64,000 bases of DNA from Bradyrhizobium sp. ARR65 (GTDB taxonomy: Bacteria; Pseudomonadota; Alphaproteobacteria; Rhizobiales; Xanthobacteraceae): the NCBI RefSeq assembly GCF_000472385.1, contig NZ_AWZU01000023.1, positions 272 through 64,271 of the forward strand. The letters are read 5' to 3'. The position numbers and the translations under genes are program-made. How positions within the stretch are numbered: position 1 is the stretch's first letter; each line of letters opens with the position of its first letter. Positions 35,640-44,547 of this stretch are shown one piece after another. The notes under the pieces were generated by a model. The model was not told where the DNA came from, did not search any database, and saw only the letters and a program-made list of their open reading frames with translations.

Positions 35640-37115
35640 ATGAAATCGCCGCACCTTCTGTTCCCGCTGTCGGCTCTGATCGCTTCTGCCGCGCTGACTG
35701 CGCCGACCCTGATCGCCGGCGAGCAGACGCGGCTCTCGCCCGCGGCCCTTCGCGAGATCGCGAAAGTGGAAGCCGAGATCGACCACATCGAAGCGCAGAC
35801 GCTCGAGCGGCTGAGCACGCCTCCCGACAATCAGGTGCAGCAGGTCGAACTGCTCGGCAAGGCCATCCTCTACGACAAGCAGCTTTCCGTGAACCGCAAC
35901 GAGGCCTGCACGTTCTGTCATATGCCGGAGACGGGATTTACCGGACCCGTTTCGGAGCTGAATCGCACCACGGGATCCTATCCTGGATCGGTGCGTACCC
36001 GCTTCAGCGAGCGCAAGCCGCAAAGCCACGCCTACGCGCCGCTGTCGCCGGTGCTCCACTACAACGCCGAACAAGGCGATCTTGTCGGCGGCAATTTCTG
36101 GGACATGCGCGCAACCGGACGCAGGCTCGGCAATCCCGCCGCGGAGCAGGCGGAGGGACCGCCTGTCAACCCGGTCGAGATGGGCCTTCCAGATGCGGCC
36201 TGCTTCGTCTACCGCGCCTCGCAGCGGCCCTATCGCGCACTGTTCGAGAAGGTGTGGGGCGCGCAGGCCTTCGCGGTTAGCTGGCCGACTGACACGGAAA
36301 CGGTCTGCAACAATCCCGGCCCAGCCCCTGCCAACGATCCCCTGCCGGTCCATCTTAACACGGTCGATCGCGGCCGGATCACCGCGACATTCGACCAGAT
36401 GGCGCAATCCATCGCAGGCTACGAGGCCGCCCATGAAGTGACCGCCTTCTCGTCCAAATTCGATGCGGTGCTGGCGGGCAAGGCGCAATTCACGCCACAG
36501 GAGCAGGCCGGCTACGAATTGTTTCGCGGCAAGGCGCGTTGCAACGAATGCCACCGCGACGGTGGTCCCGGCGAAGATCCGCTCTTTACCGATTTCACCG
36601 CAAGTAACATCGGCGTCCCCGCCAATCCTCGCCTCCCCTACTACGCCGAGGGTTCACCCGACGATCGCGGCTATGTCGCCAACAAGAACGGTATGTCCTT
36701 CGTCGACCTCGGCGTCGGCGGCTTCCTCGAGCACGGTCATCCGCTGAGCGATCCCTCGCCGGTTGATGCGCGCTGGCAACCCTTGGCGCCACAAAATCGC
36801 GGACGCTTCCAGGTGCCGACGCTGCGCAATGTCGACAAGCGGCCGAGCCCCGATTTTGTCAAAGCCTACGGCCATAACGCCTACTTCAAGAGCCTCAAGG
36901 AGGTCGTGCACTTCTACAACACGCGCGACGTGCTGCCGCGCTGCGCGCCGAACGATCCGCGCGAGGGCACCGGTTGCTGGCCGACCCCCGAGACGACGGA
37001 GAATATGAACAAGAGCAAGATGGGCAATCTTGAGCTGTCGGATCAGGAGGAGAATGCATTGGTGAGCTTCCTGCAGACACTCACCGACGGCTACGACTCT
37101 GGCGGCCAGAAATAG
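35640..37115 (+). CDS. Di-haem cytochrome c peroxidase / MauG-family protein
   Basis: The protein has 491 residues with a signal peptide (about 1-26) and two c-type haem sites: C90xxC93H94 (CTFCH, N-terminal domain) and C301xxC304H305 (CNECH, C-terminal domain). The split and length suit a long MauG/CcpA-like enzyme, perhaps of the cytochrome-c-peroxidase type with a central extension (about 160-260). It acts in the periplasm, reducing hydrogen peroxide or oxidising a protein or organic substrate. No partner gene (for example methylamine dehydrogenase) is nearby, so the substrate is unknown. It is a single gene with a GC-rich palindrome after the stop. Confidence 0.92.
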   Translation: MKSPHLLFPLSALIASAALTAPTLIAGEQTRLSPAALREIAKVEAEIDHIEAQTLERLSTPPDNQVQQVELLGKAILYDKQLSVNRNEACTFCHMPETGFTGPVSELNRTTGSYPGSVRTRFSERKPQSHAYAPLSPVLHYNAEQGDLVGGNFWDMRATGRRLGNPAAEQAEGPPVNPVEMGLPDAACFVYRASQRPYRALFEKVWGAQAFAVSWPTDTETVCNNPGPAPANDPLPVHLNTVDRGRITATFDQMAQSIAGYEAAHEVTAFSSKFDAVLAGKAQFTPQEQAGYELFRGKARCNECHRDGGPGEDPLFTDFTASNIGVPANPRLPYYAEGSPDDRGYVANKNGMSFVDLGVGGFLEHGHPLSDPSPVDARWQPLAPQNRGRFQVPTLRNVDKRPSPDFVKAYGHNAYFKSLKEVVHFYNTRDVLPRCAPNDPREGTGCWPTPETTENMNKSKMGNLELSDQEENALVSFLQTLTDGYDSGGQK

Positions 37116-37131
37116 AAAAGGCCGGCGGCGC

Positions 37132-37153
37132 GGGCGAGGCGCGCCTCGCCCTT
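37132..37153 (+). terminator. Probable terminator hairpin
   Basis: GGGCGAGGCG-CGCCTCGCCC is a perfect palindrome about 16 bp after the peroxidase stop, followed by TT. It can end transcription of either convergent neighbour. Confidence 0.5.
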
Positions 37154-37169
37154 CCCGCGCATCGGCACC

Positions 37170-37472
37170 TCACCTGCGGTGATGCCAACGGCCATGGTGG
37201 CCAGGGAGTACGCGCGGCGCGAGATCATAGGCACCATAGCCGTCGTCGCAATTCGTAATACCACCCCCGATCGCGGCACACGAATTCTTCAAGACCGGCC
37301 AGTCAGGGGACAGCCTGGCTGCGGGCGTTGGCCTGCCTCCATTGAGCACGTCGAGATTGGGATAGAAGAACGCGAACGCGCCCGGCTCCTGGATGGCGGC
37401 TTGCGCGAATGCCGGTGTGACCATGCTTGCCGACAGCAGCACGGCCGCGGCGAGAGTCTTCAATGAAACCAT
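37170..37472 (-). CDS. Small exported protein of unknown function
   Basis: The protein has 100 residues, with a signal peptide (about 1-24, ending AFAQA). The mature chain has a central PNLDVLNGGRPTPAARLS and a single Cys pair (NSCAAIGGGITNCDDGYGAYD), probably a disulfide, then a His-rich end. ATG 37472 follows AGGAG at good distance, while the longer frame lacks a site. No recognised domain. It converges with the peroxidase gene. Confidence 0.72.
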   Translation of the reverse strand: MVSLKTLAAAVLLSASMVTPAFAQAAIQEPGAFAFFYPNLDVLNGGRPTPAARLSPDWPVLKNSCAAIGGGITNCDDGYGAYDLAPRVLPGHHGRWHHRR

Positions 37473-37800
37473 TGTCGTTTCTCCTGTATCGATCAAATGC
37501 GCGCGGCCAAGACGAAGCGATCGCGCTTCACGGGGATGAGCGTGCTGCCTGGACTGCGAGCTATTTGCTTTGTTTCAGCATCCGATCGCGGATGCCCTGC
37601 ACCAGATGTAGGGAGGCGGCGCGCCTATCCCATTAAATTTTGCTTCACGAAGCTCAACTCGCCTTGAGCGGTGCGTGACACGTCAACAACACAATGCGAG
37701 CCATCGTCGCGCGGTGCGACTTGGCTCACCCAAACCTGATCGCGAAATCAATTGGGAAGATCCGAACGGCGCGGCGGATCGCCACGCGGGCTGCACCCGC
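37473..37800. other. Intergenic, no gene recognised
   Basis: About 328 bp between two leftward genes. An AT-rich stretch (37631-37650) could hold the promoter of the gene at 37472, but no convincing hexamer pair was found. Confidence 0.3.
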
Positions 37801-38283
37801 TCAATGCATGTTCATGGAGCTCATGGCACCAGTGCTGCTCGCAGCACCCGAGACCGCGCTCGAACGCTGCTGCGCCGCCTCCGGTCTTGCCGGCGAAGCT
37901 CCGTCGATGGCGCGCTGCATCTGCGTAATTTCCTGTCCCTGTTGCGCAACAATGCTTTGCGCGAGCTCGCGAAGCTGCTTGTTGTGCCCGTATTTGAGCT
38001 CTGCTCGTGCCATGTCGATTGCGCCTTGATGGTGCGGGATCATCATGGCGACGAAGTCGCGATCTATATCGCCTGACGGATCGACCATCATGTCCCTGCT
38101 CATTTTGCTCATGGCGAGATCATTGTCGATCATGAATTGCTGCTCACTGTTGTCCCTTGGCACAGGCAAATGGTGCTTGCCCGTCTGGTCCTGCGCGAGG
38201 GCAAAGGAGGTCGCCGAAACCGACATTGTCGTCGCCAGCGAGATGAGTCGCTTGCGCAGGAATGACCGCGATAGCCAGGCCAT
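37801..38283 (-). CDS. DUF305 domain protein
   Basis: The 160-residue exported protein (signal peptide about 1-31) has a ferritin-like four-helix DUF305 domain. The core motif DRDFVAMMIPHHQGAIDMARAEL is followed by a second conserved helix and a Met-rich end (GAMSSMNMH). DUF305 proteins such as CopM bind copper in the periplasm, so a copper or silver role is plausible. The ATG at 38283 is set by GGAGG six bases upstream; a first ATG at 38295 overlaps that site. It is unlinked to copper genes in this window. Confidence 0.9.
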   Translation of the reverse strand: MAWLSRSFLRKRLISLATTMSVSATSFALAQDQTGKHHLPVPRDNSEQQFMIDNDLAMSKMSRDMMVDPSGDIDRDFVAMMIPHHQGAIDMARAELKYGHNKQLRELAQSIVAQQGQEITQMQRAIDGASPARPEAAQQRSSAVSGAASSTGAMSSMNMH

Positions 38284-38544
38284 GGCAACCTCCATAGGAG
38301 CGAAGACTCCGCGGATGTCTCCACCCGGCGGGGTTTAAGCGCGCCAATGGTCGCGCACAGGTCCGGCAGTCTCAATTAAAAAGCCGTTTACGATCGTCTC
38401 TAACGCGTGAACCCGGCCGTTCGAGACTTCAACTCAAGTTGAATTCCCTGGAGTCTCGTTGATCGAGCGCGGCGTAGCCTTCGACCGTCAATGGCGCGAC
38501 GCTGGACAAGGTGCTCGCCGCATTTTTCGAGCCGCTTGAGATTC

Positions 38545-39441
38545 TCAGGGGTCGCCATTGCCCGACAGAATCTGCGCCGCGCCGCCGAGGCCGCGCCGAA
38601 AGGCCTCGTCAAACGTGACGCCGCGAAGCTGCCATCGGTGCTGCCGGCCTTGCCAATCGATCTGCCACTCAGTGGCCCATCCGAGCTCCTGATCGCTCCA
38701 AACGAGATGTCCGGCGAGCGCCACTTCACCGCCAAGTTCGGCCGCGGCGGACGCGGGCTGCGAGGATGCCGCTTTCGACGCTTCCGCGAGCGTGACGCCC
38801 AATTTCTCAAGGGCTGCGCTGCTCGGCAGCACGACACTCATTCCCCGCTTCATTGCTGCGCCAAGGAGAGATTCGCGCTGCAAATCGGACTGCCGCGCAT
38901 CCGATGTCACCATGTATTTTCGTGCGCCCTGCTCCATCACGACGAAGACGGCCAGAACTGGACGATGCGAGAGCCATGGGTTCAGTCCGAGGGTGCGAAG
39001 CAGCGCATCGACTTTGCCCTCGTCGAACTCGACGCTCAAATCATAGGGCCGATCGCGCGTGCCCTGCTCGTCACGGGTCGGCGTACCCGCCATCTGATCG
39101 TGATAGCTATAGGCTCTGACGTAGTCACTCGCCTTGGCTTTGTAGGCAGCCAACCGTGGATCGCCTGCAAGCTTTTGCGCGCCGGAGACCTTGATCAGAA
39201 CGTCCTCGAGACAGACGCCGAAACCGATTGTGCGGTTCGGTTCGCCTTGGCCCGTGACCACGGCCTGCGCGCGATAGAGACTATCGGCCGCGGTCGCCAT
39301 CGTGCCGCACCAACAGGTCGCAACCAGCGCCAGCAACGCGCTGATGAGTCTGTGTGCCGCGCGGCGGGCGCCAACCTGCCGCCAGTAATCCGTCAGATAT
39401 CGAGTGACCACGCTCACCTCCCGATCTTGAGCGTCCATCAT
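38545..39441 (-). CDS. DUF2066 domain exported protein
   Basis: The protein has 298 residues from ATG 39441: an N-terminal hydrophobic segment (about residues 34-52: LISALLALVATCWCGTMATA) and the DUF2066-type mature region with YRAQAVVTGQGEPNRTIGF, VLIKVSGAQKLAGDPRL, VRAYSYHDQM and VLAVFVVMEQ. The family is periplasmic and of unknown function. The start is uncertain; a downstream GTG may be real. It stands alone; no terminator was seen. Confidence 0.78.
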   Translation of the reverse strand: MMDAQDREVSVVTRYLTDYWRQVGARRAAHRLISALLALVATCWCGTMATAADSLYRAQAVVTGQGEPNRTIGFGVCLEDVLIKVSGAQKLAGDPRLAAYKAKASDYVRAYSYHDQMAGTPTRDEQGTRDRPYDLSVEFDEGKVDALLRTLGLNPWLSHRPVLAVFVVMEQGARKYMVTSDARQSDLQRESLLGAAMKRGMSVVLPSSAALEKLGVTLAEASKAASSQPASAAAELGGEVALAGHLVWSDQELGWATEWQIDWQGRQHRWQLRGVTFDEAFRRGLGGAAQILSGNGDP

Positions 39442-39687
39442 ATTAATCGGCCGCTGCTCCTCGATGCACACCAGAAACTCAGCACCGCAGACGGTCCCGC
39501 GCAGGCCGGTGTGAATGGGGAACGGTATCCCGCTGCCCACAACTCACATGATGCCCGCAATATCAAGTGGACACGGAGGTCGCCCGTCAATTCCAGCCAC
39601 AATTTGCACTTTTCTCGCCGCTAATGACTGGATTCCAAGCCGGGGCAACGTCGGCAGCGTCCTTGTCGAGTGCAAGACGGAGCGGCT

Positions 39688-40236
39688 ATGCGCGTCGCGG
39701 TGATCGTTGTGTCGCTGTTGGTGGTAGGTACGCCATCGCATGCCTCGGATTCGTGCATGAGCATGGCCGAGGCGCGCCAGCATTTTGGTTCGGTGCACAT
39801 CTACTGGCATGGGCCGGATCATTGCTGGGACGCCACGCCGACCCGGCAGCGCATCGCCCGTCGCTCGCAATCCAGGACCGACAGGCCGGTTCAGCGGGAG
39901 GCCATCCAGCCCAAATGGCGCGAAGCCATGTCCGAGATGTTGTCAGACGCCGCCCCGGCTCAAGCGCACTCAGCGCATGCGTCCTGGGCGCCTGACGCGA
40001 GCGAGACGGCTTCCGACGCCCCCGATTGGCGCGACCGCTGGGTGGATATCGCTCAGGTCGCGCCACCGAGCGCCGGCGACACCGCCGTGGCAATGAGTGC
40101 AGCGACCAGTGCCGAGCGCAAAATCGAGCCCATCGTCACGCCCGGCGTGGTGATCCTGGTGTTGCCGACACTTATCCTCGTTCTCATAAGCGCCGAGCTT
40201 GTGCTCCGCACTGCGTCTCTTAGACGGCGATGGTAG
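39688..40236 (+). CDS. Exported protein with C-terminal membrane anchor
   Basis: The protein has 182 residues: a signal peptide (about 1-19), a short Cys-containing head (SDSCMSMAEARQHFGSVHIYWH and DHCWDATP) that looks conserved, a disordered Arg/Ser/Ala/Asp-rich middle, and a hydrophobic C-terminal helix (VVILVLPTLILVLISAELVL). It is likely anchored with a periplasmic domain. I remember similar small Bradyrhizobium proteins (WHGPDHCWDA), function unknown. It begins with ATG 39688 and is read divergently from the DUF2066 gene. Confidence 0.7.
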   Translation: MRVAVIVVSLLVVGTPSHASDSCMSMAEARQHFGSVHIYWHGPDHCWDATPTRQRIARRSQSRTDRPVQREAIQPKWREAMSEMLSDAAPAQAHSAHASWAPDASETASDAPDWRDRWVDIAQVAPPSAGDTAVAMSAATSAERKIEPIVTPGVVILVLPTLILVLISAELVLRTASLRRRW

Positions 40237-40281
40237 GACTTCGCTAAAAGCGCGCGGATGGATGAATCGGCGTAGCAGAGA

Positions 40282-40743
40282 CTACTGGCGAATAGCCGTG
40301 ATCTCCGCCTCATCCTTGCCGGCGCGCACGACATCGCCCACTCGCTTGCCGAGCAGCGCTCTGGCCAAGGGCGAGACATGCGAGATCGAGCCTTGGGCCG
40401 GATCGGCCTCGTCCTCGCCCACGATCCGGAATGTCTGCTGCCGGCCGTCCTCGCGGAGGATGGTAACGGCGTGTCCGAACTGGACGGTCTCTGCAGTTTG
40501 TGCGGGAACGCGCAACTGCGCGGTGCTGCGACGCGCGCTCCAGTAGCGCAGGTCGCGTCCCGCGCTCGCCAGCGCCTCGCGGTCGCCCGCAGCCTGAGCC
40601 TCACCATAGGCAGCGCGCGCGGCCTCCAGCGCTTGTTCGATCAAGGCAAGCCCGCGCTCGGTGACCAGATTGAGGTGCTCGGAAACCGGCCGGTCCGGAA
40701 GCGAATCGACAAATGTATCCTCGTTGACGAATGCTCTGCTCAT
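40282..40743 (-). CDS. GreA/GreB-family elongation factor-like protein
   Basis: The protein has 153 residues: an N-terminal coiled-coil (about 20-75) with EHLNLVTERGLALIEQALEAAR and GDREALASAGRDLRYWSARR, and a C-terminal FKBP-like domain (VQFGHAVTILREDG, FRIVGEDEADPAQGSISHVSPLARALLGKRVGD). It is the usual length. Gre factors stimulate transcript cleavage by stalled RNA polymerase; here the tip of the coiled coil lacks the paired acidic residues seen in true GreA/GreB (GDLSEN). It may therefore be a Gfh/Rnk-type binder of the RNA-polymerase secondary channel. Cytosolic. Confidence 0.88.
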   Translation of the reverse strand: MSRAFVNEDTFVDSLPDRPVSEHLNLVTERGLALIEQALEAARAAYGEAQAAGDREALASAGRDLRYWSARRSTAQLRVPAQTAETVQFGHAVTILREDGRQQTFRIVGEDEADPAQGSISHVSPLARALLGKRVGDVVRAGKDEAEITAIRQ

Positions 40744-40782
40744 GTCCTCTCATGTAGGTCGTCGCAGCAATTTGTCATTAGA

Positions 40783-40926
40783 TTATGATCCGATTAGACG
40801 AATCGGATCATGATCCCATTCCTTGCTTGAGCCTCAGCTCCACGCAAACGCTTCGCGTTGTTAGCTAAGGAAAACCGGTTTCCACTTTGCGCTAACGCGG
40901 CCCTCCGGGTCCGGATCATGCTCTAG
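40783..40926. repeat. gagcatgatc-family palindromic repeat, copy 2
   Basis: ATGATCCGATTAGA..TCGGATCATGATC near the left end, gaaaaccggtttccactttgcgctaa and gtccggatcatgctctag at the right end resemble copy 1 and the copy at 50035. It sits between two leftward genes, in the upstream region of the Gre-like gene. Confidence 0.65.
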
Positions 40927-40968
40927 CGGCGCAAGCGCCGACGCTTTCTCTTCGCTGTACCAGCCGAC

Positions 40969-41493
40969 CTACTGCACCACGTCCAGCTTCACCTTGGCGA
41001 CACCCTGGTCGACCATGCCGAGCGCCTCAGCCGCGGATTGGGAGACGTCGACCACCCGCCCCCCAACATAGGGACCACGATCGTTGACCCGCACCGTTAC
41101 CGAGCGGCCGGTGGCGACGTTGGTCACGCGCAAGCGTGTGCCGAACGGCAATGTGGGATGCGCGGCCGTCAATTCGTGCGCATCGAATTTCTCGCCGCTC
41201 GCGGTCTCCGACCCCTCGGCATAGAAGCTGGCCATGCCTTGCGAGGTCGGCTGCCTCCTCCTGGCGTGATCCTCCGATGCGGCAGCGGTTCTTCGCAGGA
41301 GCTTCACACGCGCATGCGTCGCGACATGGATGTTCTGACGATGTCCGAGCGAAGCCTGTCGCGTCGGAGCAACCGGCGCTAGGCTATTGCTGACGACGGA
41401 AGACTGCGCGCACGCCGCAAGCCAGGCTGCACTCAACCCGACGGCCGACAGTTTCATGAGCCTGCGAGCACCGGCAACGGAACTGATCCGCAT
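40969..41493 (-). CDS. rlpA: RlpA-like lipoprotein (septal ring lytic transglycosylase RlpA family)
   Basis: The protein has 174 residues: a signal peptide with lipobox-type LAAC near residue 27 (AAWLAAC), a linker, and a double-psi beta-barrel RlpA domain. The domain shows GMASFYAEGSETASGEKFDAHELTAAHPTLPFGT, VTNVATGRSVTVRVNDRGPY and VVDVSQSAAEALGM. In Pseudomonas RlpA cuts stem-peptide-free glycan at the septum. It has no SPOR domain, unlike many RlpA proteins. The start may also be ATG 41457 (MKLSAVG). A second, shorter RlpA-type protein is at 46837. Confidence 0.9.
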   Translation of the reverse strand: MRISSVAGARRLMKLSAVGLSAAWLAACAQSSVVSNSLAPVAPTRQASLGHRQNIHVATHARVKLLRRTAAASEDHARRRQPTSQGMASFYAEGSETASGEKFDAHELTAAHPTLPFGTRLRVTNVATGRSVTVRVNDRGPYVGGRVVDVSQSAAEALGMVDQGVAKVKLDVVQ

Positions 41494-41777
41494 ATACGCG
41501 CGGTTTACGCCACAACTCACCTGCAGCATTCTGGCACGGCCTGTCGAAGACATCCTGTCCCCCCTGAGTGCCAGCCTCCAGCAACGCCACGTCCGCAGCG
41601 AATGGGGGCAGAAGCGTGGCCGCGGCCGCACTGGCACGCCAGCGGCGTCACGATTTCACGTTGAGTGTGGCGATCTGGTCACAAATAGCGGCGACGGTTA
41701 CGTGATCCGTCGGCACGAGGATGCATTGCGCGGCAGTGTCGATGACGCTAGCCTCGCTGAAAAACAGGGAGGCAACG

Positions 41778-42167
41778 ATGCGGCACGCGGCATTCATCAC
41801 GGTAACAACAGGCTTGCTCGCGCTTGCGGCGCCCGCTCATGCGGAGCCCCGCTCGGCCTATGTCACGCTGGTCCTGGAGGCGTTCGCCGCGAAGGTGGAA
41901 TGCCCCGGCACTGATGTCGTGTATCAGGATCTGGTGCAGAAGGCGCAGGAGATGCACCAGCCGGACGGAACGACGGAAGCGGTGCGCAAGGCCATCGCCT
42001 ACATGCTCACGGGCGGCAAAATGGGCGAGCGCGGCGATGAGGAGCTGAGCAAGGAAGTCGCCCTCGCGGTGCAGTCCACGGACTTCGATCAGAAACGGCT
42101 GGGGATGGAAGGGTGGTGCGAGACCGCGAAGCCGACCCTTGCCGGGTTCATTCGCAGCAAGAAATAG
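41778..42167 (+). CDS. Small exported protein of unknown function
   Basis: The protein has 129 residues: a signal peptide (about 1-22, ending AHAEP) and a mature helical domain. Its two cysteines (AKVECPGTDVV and MEGWCETAKPT) are far apart in sequence and may bond. GGGAGG immediately upstream fixes ATG 41778. No domain was recognised. It is a single gene. Confidence 0.72.
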   Translation: MRHAAFITVTTGLLALAAPAHAEPRSAYVTLVLEAFAAKVECPGTDVVYQDLVQKAQEMHQPDGTTEAVRKAIAYMLTGGKMGERGDEELSKEVALAVQSTDFDQKRLGMEGWCETAKPTLAGFIRSKK

Positions 42168-42705
42168 CAGCGCAGCCTATCAGTCTCCCGCATGACTGCC
42201 GCCGCGCCCGCGGTATTCCGGTGAATTGGCGCGGTCGTCCTCGTGTTCGGTGCTCACATCTATGATCTGTTCCGGCACGTCCGACAGCACCGGGCTCCAG
42301 CGATGAACGAAGCTAGGTTAACAGGCGTGAAAGCCTCGGCTGCGCTGCCGGGCGCCGGTCTGGCAGCGCATCGCCAGCGCGCCATACGATCTTGATCTGG
42401 AACTCGCGGTCATCGACGCCGAAGACCCGCACGCCCTCGTCTTCCCCTGCCGCCGCGGTGTTCCCGGCTGGGTCAATGCGGAAACCGCCGATCCCGTTGA
42501 TGTTCACCCGACACATTGGCGGGAATGGCAGAATTAGCCCTTCGCCTCCAGTTCCCGATACGGCCTCGCTCTGTCCACGGCCCCATACTTTCCATTCCTT
42601 GGCCTTGCTTTGGTCAAAACGGGAGTGAGTCTTGGGCAGTCCGACATCAGCGGAAATCCGACGGCCGCCCTCATTCGGTAACATGGGGCGGAGCAAGGAG
42701 GCCCA
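42168..42705. other. Intergenic with an uncertain short frame
   Basis: About 540 bp. On the minus strand, 42180-42316 reads PSFVHRWSPVLSDVPEQIIDVS and onward to a stop with a protein-like composition, but it has no usable start, so it may be a gene remnant. The rest (42320-42700) shows no frame I trust. The 604-residue frame on the minus strand over this and the next gene is a GC-driven shadow. Confidence 0.3.
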
Positions 42706-43662
42706 ATGGATTCCACAGTGAAGCCGGAACAGACCGGCGCGCACGATGTCCTGCTCGTGCGCGGGGACGACAAGCCTACAAGTGACTATGAGAAGGTGGT
42801 GCGCGAAGAACTCGCGCGTGTGCAGGAGCGGCTTGCCAAGCTTGCGAGCGAACGCGCGCCAGAGCCTCCAAAAGCTGACATCGCGCCGGCCGCGTTGGAT
42901 CCGAAGATAACGACCTTTCGTCCCACTGTTGTCGACGATCTTCATGGCGCCGGCGAGCGGCACGCGCTGAGGAAGGCCGCGATGAGCGGTGTCACCGCCC
43001 TGCTTCTGGCTATGGGCGCGGCGGGCGCCGCGATCGCCTGGCAGTCGCCTTATGCCGATGCGCCCAAAGCCATGATCGAGCACTGGGCACCACAACTTGC
43101 CTCGATCTTGTCGCTGCCCTTGAACAGAGCGGCGCCGGCCGCGGAGCCCACCGCGCCGGCCGTTCAGCAGACGGCCGCGGCGGACACAGCCGCTCCCCAA
43201 GCCCCGGCACAACCAGCGCCGGCACAAGCGGAAAGCCCGCCGCAAGATGCCGCGCCCGCGGTCGCCGCACCGTCTGCTCCGGATGTGGCCCAATTGCTCC
43301 AGTCCATGGCGCGCGATCTCGCCAACCTGGAACAAGGCATGGAGCAGCTCAAGGCCAGTCAGGACCAGCTCGCGCGCGACAATGCGAAACTCGCCGAGCA
43401 GCTCAAGGCGACCCAGGAGCAGATGACCCGTGTCATTGCGCGGGCCTCCGAGCCGAACCTGCGGCCCAGCAGGCCGCCTGCGCCGAAGCCGGTTGCGCCG
43501 CCCCCGCTGCGCAGGCCGGTGGCAACGCTTCCGCCGCCGCAGACTATCGCGCCCGCGCAAGCCGCCGCGGCACCGCTCCCGCAACCTGCCCCGGCGCCGC
43601 AGATGCAGGCCGAAGAACCGGACATGCTTGCGGCGCCGCGTCCGCCGAAAGCTGTTCCGTAA
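42706..43662 (+). CDS. Membrane-anchored coiled-coil, Pro/Ala-rich protein
   Basis: The protein has 318 residues: a cytosolic N-terminal helical segment (EKVVREELARVQERLAKL), one transmembrane helix (about 94-110: SGVTALLLAMGAAGAAIAW), a periplasmic Ala/Pro-rich linker, a coiled coil (about 200-245: LANLEQGMEQLKASQDQLARD, AKLAEQLKATQEQMTRV) and a Pro-rich tail. It looks like a scaffold or envelope-spanning protein. GGAGG lies just before ATG 42706. It is followed at 80 bp by the CxxCxGxG zinc-ribbon gene, possibly cotranscribed. Confidence 0.76.
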   Translation: MDSTVKPEQTGAHDVLLVRGDDKPTSDYEKVVREELARVQERLAKLASERAPEPPKADIAPAALDPKITTFRPTVVDDLHGAGERHALRKAAMSGVTALLLAMGAAGAAIAWQSPYADAPKAMIEHWAPQLASILSLPLNRAAPAAEPTAPAVQQTAAADTAAPQAPAQPAPAQAESPPQDAAPAVAAPSAPDVAQLLQSMARDLANLEQGMEQLKASQDQLARDNAKLAEQLKATQEQMTRVIARASEPNLRPSRPPAPKPVAPPPLRRPVATLPPPQTIAPAQAAAAPLPQPAPAPQMQAEEPDMLAAPRPPKAVP

Positions 43663-43741
43663 GCTTGCCGGCCGCCAACTCCTCCTCACACTGGGCAACC
43701 ACCTGCGGGTGGACGCGTTGATGAGGAGCAAGGAGGCAGCC

Positions 43742-43954
43742 ATGACGCAGAAACAGCGCGAGAAGAGGAATGGCGGCTTGCGCGTGCGCGCATCCGGCCA
43801 AAGCCTCAATCCCGGCGACGAAGCCGCCCCCGGAACTCCCGGCACCGGCGAAGACATCTGCCCGCAATGCCAAGGCAGCGGCCGTATCGACGGCGCAGCC
43901 TGTCCGAATTGCGGCGGCCGCGGCACCATCATCAGGGGCATTGGCGGTGCCTGA
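43742..43954 (+). CDS. Small DnaJ-like zinc-ribbon protein
   Basis: The protein has 70 residues. The C-terminal half carries two CxxCxGxG-type elements (CPQCQGSGRIDG and CPNCGGRGTI), which is one zinc-binding unit as in the DnaJ Cys-rich domain. The N-terminus (QKQREKRNGGLRVRASGQ) is basic and probably unfolded. A very good AAGGAGG precedes ATG 43742. It may bind zinc and hydrophobic peptides; the function is unknown. It lies after the coiled-coil gene and before the DUF2171 gene, all rightward. Confidence 0.8.
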   Translation: MTQKQREKRNGGLRVRASGQSLNPGDEAAPGTPGTGEDICPQCQGSGRIDGAACPNCGGRGTIIRGIGGA

Positions 43955-44020
43955 TTACGAGCGGCGGACAAGCGTCTGCGCGGTCCGCTCATCTCTCCCT
44001 CATCTCGAAGGAGACGCCGC

Positions 44021-44242
44021 ATGGTAAGGACCGAAGACATCAGGGAGCACATGGAGATCGTGGGCAATGATGGCCGCCACGTCGGCACCGTTGACCACGT
44101 GGAAAACGGCGAGCTCAAGCTGAGCAAGTCCGACGCCCCCGATGGAATGCATCACTTCCTGCCGCTCGCCACCGTCGAATATGTCGACGAGTGCGTGCAT
44201 CTGAACCGCTCCAGCATCCGCGCGATGGCCGAGTGGCGCTGA
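44021..44242 (+). CDS. DUF2171 domain protein
   Basis: The 73-residue protein is typical of DUF2171: IREHMEIVGNDGRHVGTVDHVENGELKLSKSD, then HFLPLATVEYVDECVHLNRS. It looks like a PRC-barrel relative. AAGGAGA lies before ATG 44021. It is cytosolic, function unknown; such proteins are often stress-induced. It could be cotranscribed with the zinc-ribbon gene, 66 bp upstream. Confidence 0.88.
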   Translation: MVRTEDIREHMEIVGNDGRHVGTVDHVENGELKLSKSDAPDGMHHFLPLATVEYVDECVHLNRSSIRAMAEWR

Positions 44243-44486
44243 GCGCCTCGGTCTAGCGGAAGGAGCGAAAATCCGGCGCAGAAATGCGATCGCATACGCA
44301 TGCTGCGACTGCACGCAAAGCAAGACGACGGCGCCTCTCTCTACGCAGGATTCATCACCAGCGATGCATGATAATCGCGGGATGGCAAATTGACTGCGCT
44401 CGCGTTGCCCCGCTCGACTGCAGGCGTCGATCTGCCCACCTGCCAGCTTTTTTGGCGAGGCTCATTGGCCCGCTCCATTTGCCTGC
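44243..44486. other. Intergenic, upstream part
   Basis: About 240 bp between the DUF2171 gene and the ArsR promoter. I see no coding frame with a ribosome binding site. Confidence 0.3.
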
Positions 44487-44516
44487 TTGACGACACATAT
44501 CGCTGCGGTTATATGT
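44487..44516 (+). promoter_or_regulatory. ArsR-operon promoter with overlapping operator
   Basis: TTGACG (44487-44492), a 17-bp spacer and TATATG (44510-44515) form a strong sigma-70 promoter. The inverted repeat ACATAT-N10-ATATGT (44495-44500 and 44511-44516) lies between and over the hexamers, where an ArsR-type repressor would block RNA polymerase. This fits autorepression of the following operon. Confidence 0.6.
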
Positions 44517-44547
44517 CAATCAATAGCCAGTGAGTTATAAATTCCAG

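Noticed and set aside
42180..42316. Protein-like minus-strand frame ending RGRGGSHAGD
   Set aside because: It has no ATG, GTG or TTG at its beginning and no upstream continuation. It may be a remnant, but cannot be called a gene.
42313..44127. A 604-codon open frame on the minus strand
   Set aside because: It is antisense to the well-supported coiled-coil, zinc-ribbon and DUF2171 genes, has an Arg/Pro/Ser-rich composition typical of GC-driven shadows, and no ribosome binding site.
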